Assembly (NCBI GenBank): GCA_028717785.1
Contig: JAQUND010000078.1
Location: 1 to 7,312, forward strand
Source: Candidatus Nanoarchaeia archaeon
GTDB lineage: Archaea > Nanoarchaeota > Nanoarchaeia > SCGC-AAA011-G17 > JAFCDX01
Direction of reading: 5' to 3'
DNA length: 7,312 nucleotides
Below the pieces are notes generated by a model, which was not told where the DNA came from, ran no database searches, and worked only from the letters and a program-made list of their open reading frames with translations. Positions within the stretch are counted from its first letter, which is position 1. Each line of letters starts with the position of its first letter. Both the position numbers and the translations under genes were made by a program. Shown here piece by piece: positions 5,661 through 7,312 of the stretch.

Positions 5661-5664
5661 AAAA

Positions 5665-5844
5665 ATGAAAAGATTAACAAGATCAAAAAATAAAATGATT
5701 GCTGGTGTTTGTGCTGGTTTTGCAGAATATTATGGAATAGATCCAACACTAGTTAGAGTAATATTTGCAGGAATTACAATTCTTAGTATGGGAACAGGAA
5801 TATTAATTTATTTAGCAGCATGGTTATTAATGCCAAAGAAATAA
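5665..5844 (+). CDS. PspC-domain small membrane protein
   Basis: This 59-aa protein is essentially one PspC domain (named after phage shock protein C). The signature is RLTRSKNKMIAGVCAGFAEY (residues 3-22), then YGIDPTLVRVIF (23-34). A hydrophobic stretch of about 31-56 ends in the typical YLAAWLLMP. It should sit in the cytoplasmic membrane. Stand-alone PspC proteins are linked to envelope stress in bacteria, but the archaeal role is not established. The ATG at 5665 is chosen from the strong GGAGG upstream and the family start. The gene begins 22 nt after the SRP RNA, suggesting a joint transcript. Its stop codon abuts the stop codon of the convergent gene at 5845. Confidence 0.9.
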   Translation: MKRLTRSKNKMIAGVCAGFAEYYGIDPTLVRVIFAGITILSMGTGILIYLAAWLLMPKK

Positions 5845-6204
5845 TTATTTTTTTTCATAACTTTCATAAATTGGGGGATTTATAAGAACATTTAATTTAG
5901 TTTCAGGCATACCCGATATTATAGGTCCTTCAAAAGAAATAGTTTCGTAAGCTCTTGGATTTATAGTAATTTTTATTTTTTCTATATTTTTCCAGTAATC
6001 TTCTTTTGGCAAATATTCTAATTCAATCAATTTATCTGCATTTTTATCTAAATGTAATATTGCTTTTTTACTTGATCTTTTATTCCCTTCTGAATCATAT
6101 ATAAAAATATAGTCTTCTATATCTTCATTAACTAATCTTTCTAATTCATTATATTTTTGTTCTAGAGTTATATCAATATTTAATGAATTTAAAATTACTT
6201 CCAT
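5845..6204 (-). CDS. Protein of unknown function (119 aa)
   Basis: I do not recognise this protein. It begins MEVILNSLNIDITLEQKYNE. Next is an acidic helix-like part (residues about 14-30, EQKYNELERLVNEDIED), then strand-like segments (DYIFIYDSEGN at 31-41, KAILHLDKN at 47-55) and a C-terminal part rich in I, P and N (ISFEGPIISGMPETKLNVLINPPIYESYEKK). There is no cysteine, signal peptide or membrane helix. The stop codon is directly adjacent to the pspC stop (TAA and TTA as read on the plus strand), so the two genes converge with no spacer. It is divergent from pheS across an 86-bp promoter region. An alternative TTG or later ATG start is possible, but none is better supported. Confidence 0.7.
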   Translation of the reverse strand: MEVILNSLNIDITLEQKYNELERLVNEDIEDYIFIYDSEGNKRSSKKAILHLDKNADKLIELEYLPKEDYWKNIEKIKITINPRAYETISFEGPIISGMPETKLNVLINPPIYESYEKK

Positions 6205-6225
6205 AATATATTATCTTTATACTCT

Positions 6226-6254
6226 TTTTAATAATTACCGTTTTTGTATATATA
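6226..6254 (-). promoter_or_regulatory. Candidate TATA boxes of the 119-aa gene
   Basis: Two candidates exist on the minus strand. TATTAAAA (6226-6233) lies 25.5 bp from the ATG at 6204, the spacing seen elsewhere, but is a poor match to consensus. TATATATA (6247-6254) is stronger but would leave a leader of about 20 nt without a Shine-Dalgarno site. I cannot decide between them. Confidence 0.35.
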
Positions 6255-6261
6255 AGTTAAA

Positions 6262-6269
6262 TTTATATA
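6262..6269 (+). promoter_or_regulatory. TATA box of pheS
   Basis: The consensus TTTATATA is centred at 6265.5, 25.5 bp before the ATG at 6291, predicting a leaderless mRNA. Confidence 0.65.
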
Positions 6270-6290
6270 TAATTAATCTAATCTTAATAT

Positions 6291-7312
6291 ATGGTGCTTG
6301 ATTTATTAGAAAGTTTAAGTCCTCTTGAAAGAAAGGTTCTAAAAGCATTAAAAACCCATAAAAAAATACCAGAAATAGAAGCTTCTTCTAAATTATCTGA
6401 AACTGAAATTATAAGATCATTACAATTCTTACAAAATAAAAATATTGTTAAATTAACTAAAGATGAAAAAGAAGTTGTATTTTTAGATAAAAATGGATTG
6501 AAATATGCTAAAGATAAATTACCTGAAAGAAAATTCTTAGAATCTATTAAAACTAATCCATTAAGTTTAGATGAAATAAGAAAAATTTCTAAATTAGATG
6601 AAGATGAATTAAAAATTTCCTTAGGTGTACTAAAAGGAAAATTAGCTATTCAATTAGGTGCAAAGATATCAATTACAGAACAAGGAAAAAAGATACTAGA
6701 TAATGAAACTTACGAAGAAAGTTTTTTACATAAATTATCAAATGGCACAATTAATATTGAATTATTAAGTGATAAAGAAAAATATGCTTTACAAGAATTA
6801 AAAAAGAGAAAAGAAATACTAAAAGTAGAAAAAATAAAAAATATTGAAATAGAATTAACTTCTATAGGAAAAGAATTAGTAAATAAAAATTTAGATGCAG
6901 ATTTAATTGAAGTTTTAGATTCTAGTTTATTAAAAAGTGGTGCTTGGAAAAATAAAAAATTCAGAAGATATGATATTAATTCAGATTTACCAAGAATTTA
7001 TGGTGGAAAAAGACATTTTGTAAATGAAGCTCGTTCTTATATTAAAAAAATATGGTTTGATATGGGATTTAAAGAAATGTCTGGTAATTTAGTACAACCT
7101 TCTTTTTGGAATTTTGATGCTTTATTCGTTCCTCAAGATCATCCAGCAAGAGAAATGCAAGATACATTTTTCGTTGAAGGTAAAGCAGATTTAGATAATA
7201 AAGAATTAATTTCAAGAGTAAAAGCAACTCATGAAAATGGATGGACAACTGGAAGTAAGGGTTGGAATTATCAATGGAATTTAGAAGAAGCAAGAAAATT
7301 AGTTTTAAGAAC
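6291..7312 (+). CDS. pheS: Phenylalanyl-tRNA synthetase alpha subunit, 3'-truncated by the window
   Basis: The first 340 codons are present, open throughout, and run off the window end. PheS carries the catalytic core of the (alpha-beta)2 enzyme that charges tRNA-Phe. Residues 1 to about 215 look like the winged-helix tRNA-binding region of archaeal PheS, with SPLERKVLKALK at 10-21 and the repeated helix-turn-helix pattern. The class II catalytic part begins near RRYDINSDLPRIYGGKRH (H242), followed by FWNFDALFVPQDHPAREMQDTFF (H284 in HPARE) and TTGSKGWNYQWNLEEARKLVLR. The open end leads into where the family has LRTHTT, so roughly 150 residues should be missing. The start is set by the TATA box at 6262-6269 and the family-like N-terminus. 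pheT might follow outside the window. Confidence 0.95.
   Translation, partial: MVLDLLESLSPLERKVLKALKTHKKIPEIEASSKLSETEIIRSLQFLQNKNIVKLTKDEKEVVFLDKNGLKYAKDKLPERKFLESIKTNPLSLDEIRKISKLDEDELKISLGVLKGKLAIQLGAKISITEQGKKILDNETYEESFLHKLSNGTINIELLSDKEKYALQELKKRKEILKVEKIKNIEIELTSIGKELVNKNLDADLIEVLDSSLLKSGAWKNKKFRRYDINSDLPRIYGGKRHFVNEARSYIKKIWFDMGFKEMSGNLVQPSFWNFDALFVPQDHPAREMQDTFFVEGKADLDNKELISRVKATHENGWTTGSKGWNYQWNLEEARKLVLR

Noticed and set aside
5611..5664. A TTG start for the pspC-like protein inside the SRP RNA
   Set aside because: The added residues do not resemble PspC, would overlap helices 5 and 1 of the SRP RNA, and a strong GGAGG precedes the ATG at 5665.
7069..7293. A 74-codon minus-strand open frame
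   Set aside because: It lies inside pheS, whose plus-strand frame is open and carries conserved synthetase motifs; the leucine-rich translation is typical of the reverse of an AT-rich gene.

Overview
The window looks like chromosome from an AT-rich archaeon, most likely of the DPANN group (Pacearchaeota/Woesearchaeota-like). Support for Archaea is direct: an eL21-type ribosomal protein, RNA polymerase subunit Rpo4, a DUF655 protein, a stand-alone Elp3, an archaeal-type 7S SRP RNA whose two ends pair as helix 1, an archaeal PheS, and TATA boxes placed for leaderless mRNAs. The DPANN placement is inference from low GC, tight packing and small orphan genes. I see no mobile element, CRISPR array, tRNA or origin.

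Layout. Positions 1-1318 (minus strand) hold an information-processing cluster: eL21, then Rpo4, then DUF655, with the N-terminus of an S13-like ribosomal protein at the window edge. Positions 1378-2090 carry two divergently transcribed small unknown genes. Positions 2093-3733 (minus) encode Elp3, the tRNA wobble-uridine modifying radical SAM/acetyltransferase. It is divergent from a membrane-anchored SppA-type S49 peptidase (3783-4685), and one TATA box lies midway between the two start codons. Next come a 65-aa DUF2683-like putative DNA-binding protein with an operator-like repeat over its start, and a 97-aa cysteine-rich unknown protein. Then comes the SRP RNA (about 5374-5642), a tiny PspC-domain membrane protein 22 nt after it, a convergent unknown gene (5845-6204), and the first two thirds of pheS (6291 to the window end).

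Regulation. For six genes, the centre of an 8-bp TATA-like box lies 25.5 bp from the A of the chosen ATG, so transcription should begin at or next to the start codon. This fixed spacing supports the start calls, including moving eL21 to the internal ATG at 1318. The clear exception is the pspC-like gene. It has the only strong Shine-Dalgarno sequence I can see, follows the SRP RNA directly and has no convincing promoter of its own.

Function. Most recognised genes serve protein synthesis and export: ribosome, RNA polymerase, tRNA modification, tRNA charging, SRP targeting and a membrane peptidase. The least explained parts are the three small unknown genes at 1378, 1776 and 5845, the cysteine-rich protein at 5033 and the apparently toxin-less DUF2683 gene.
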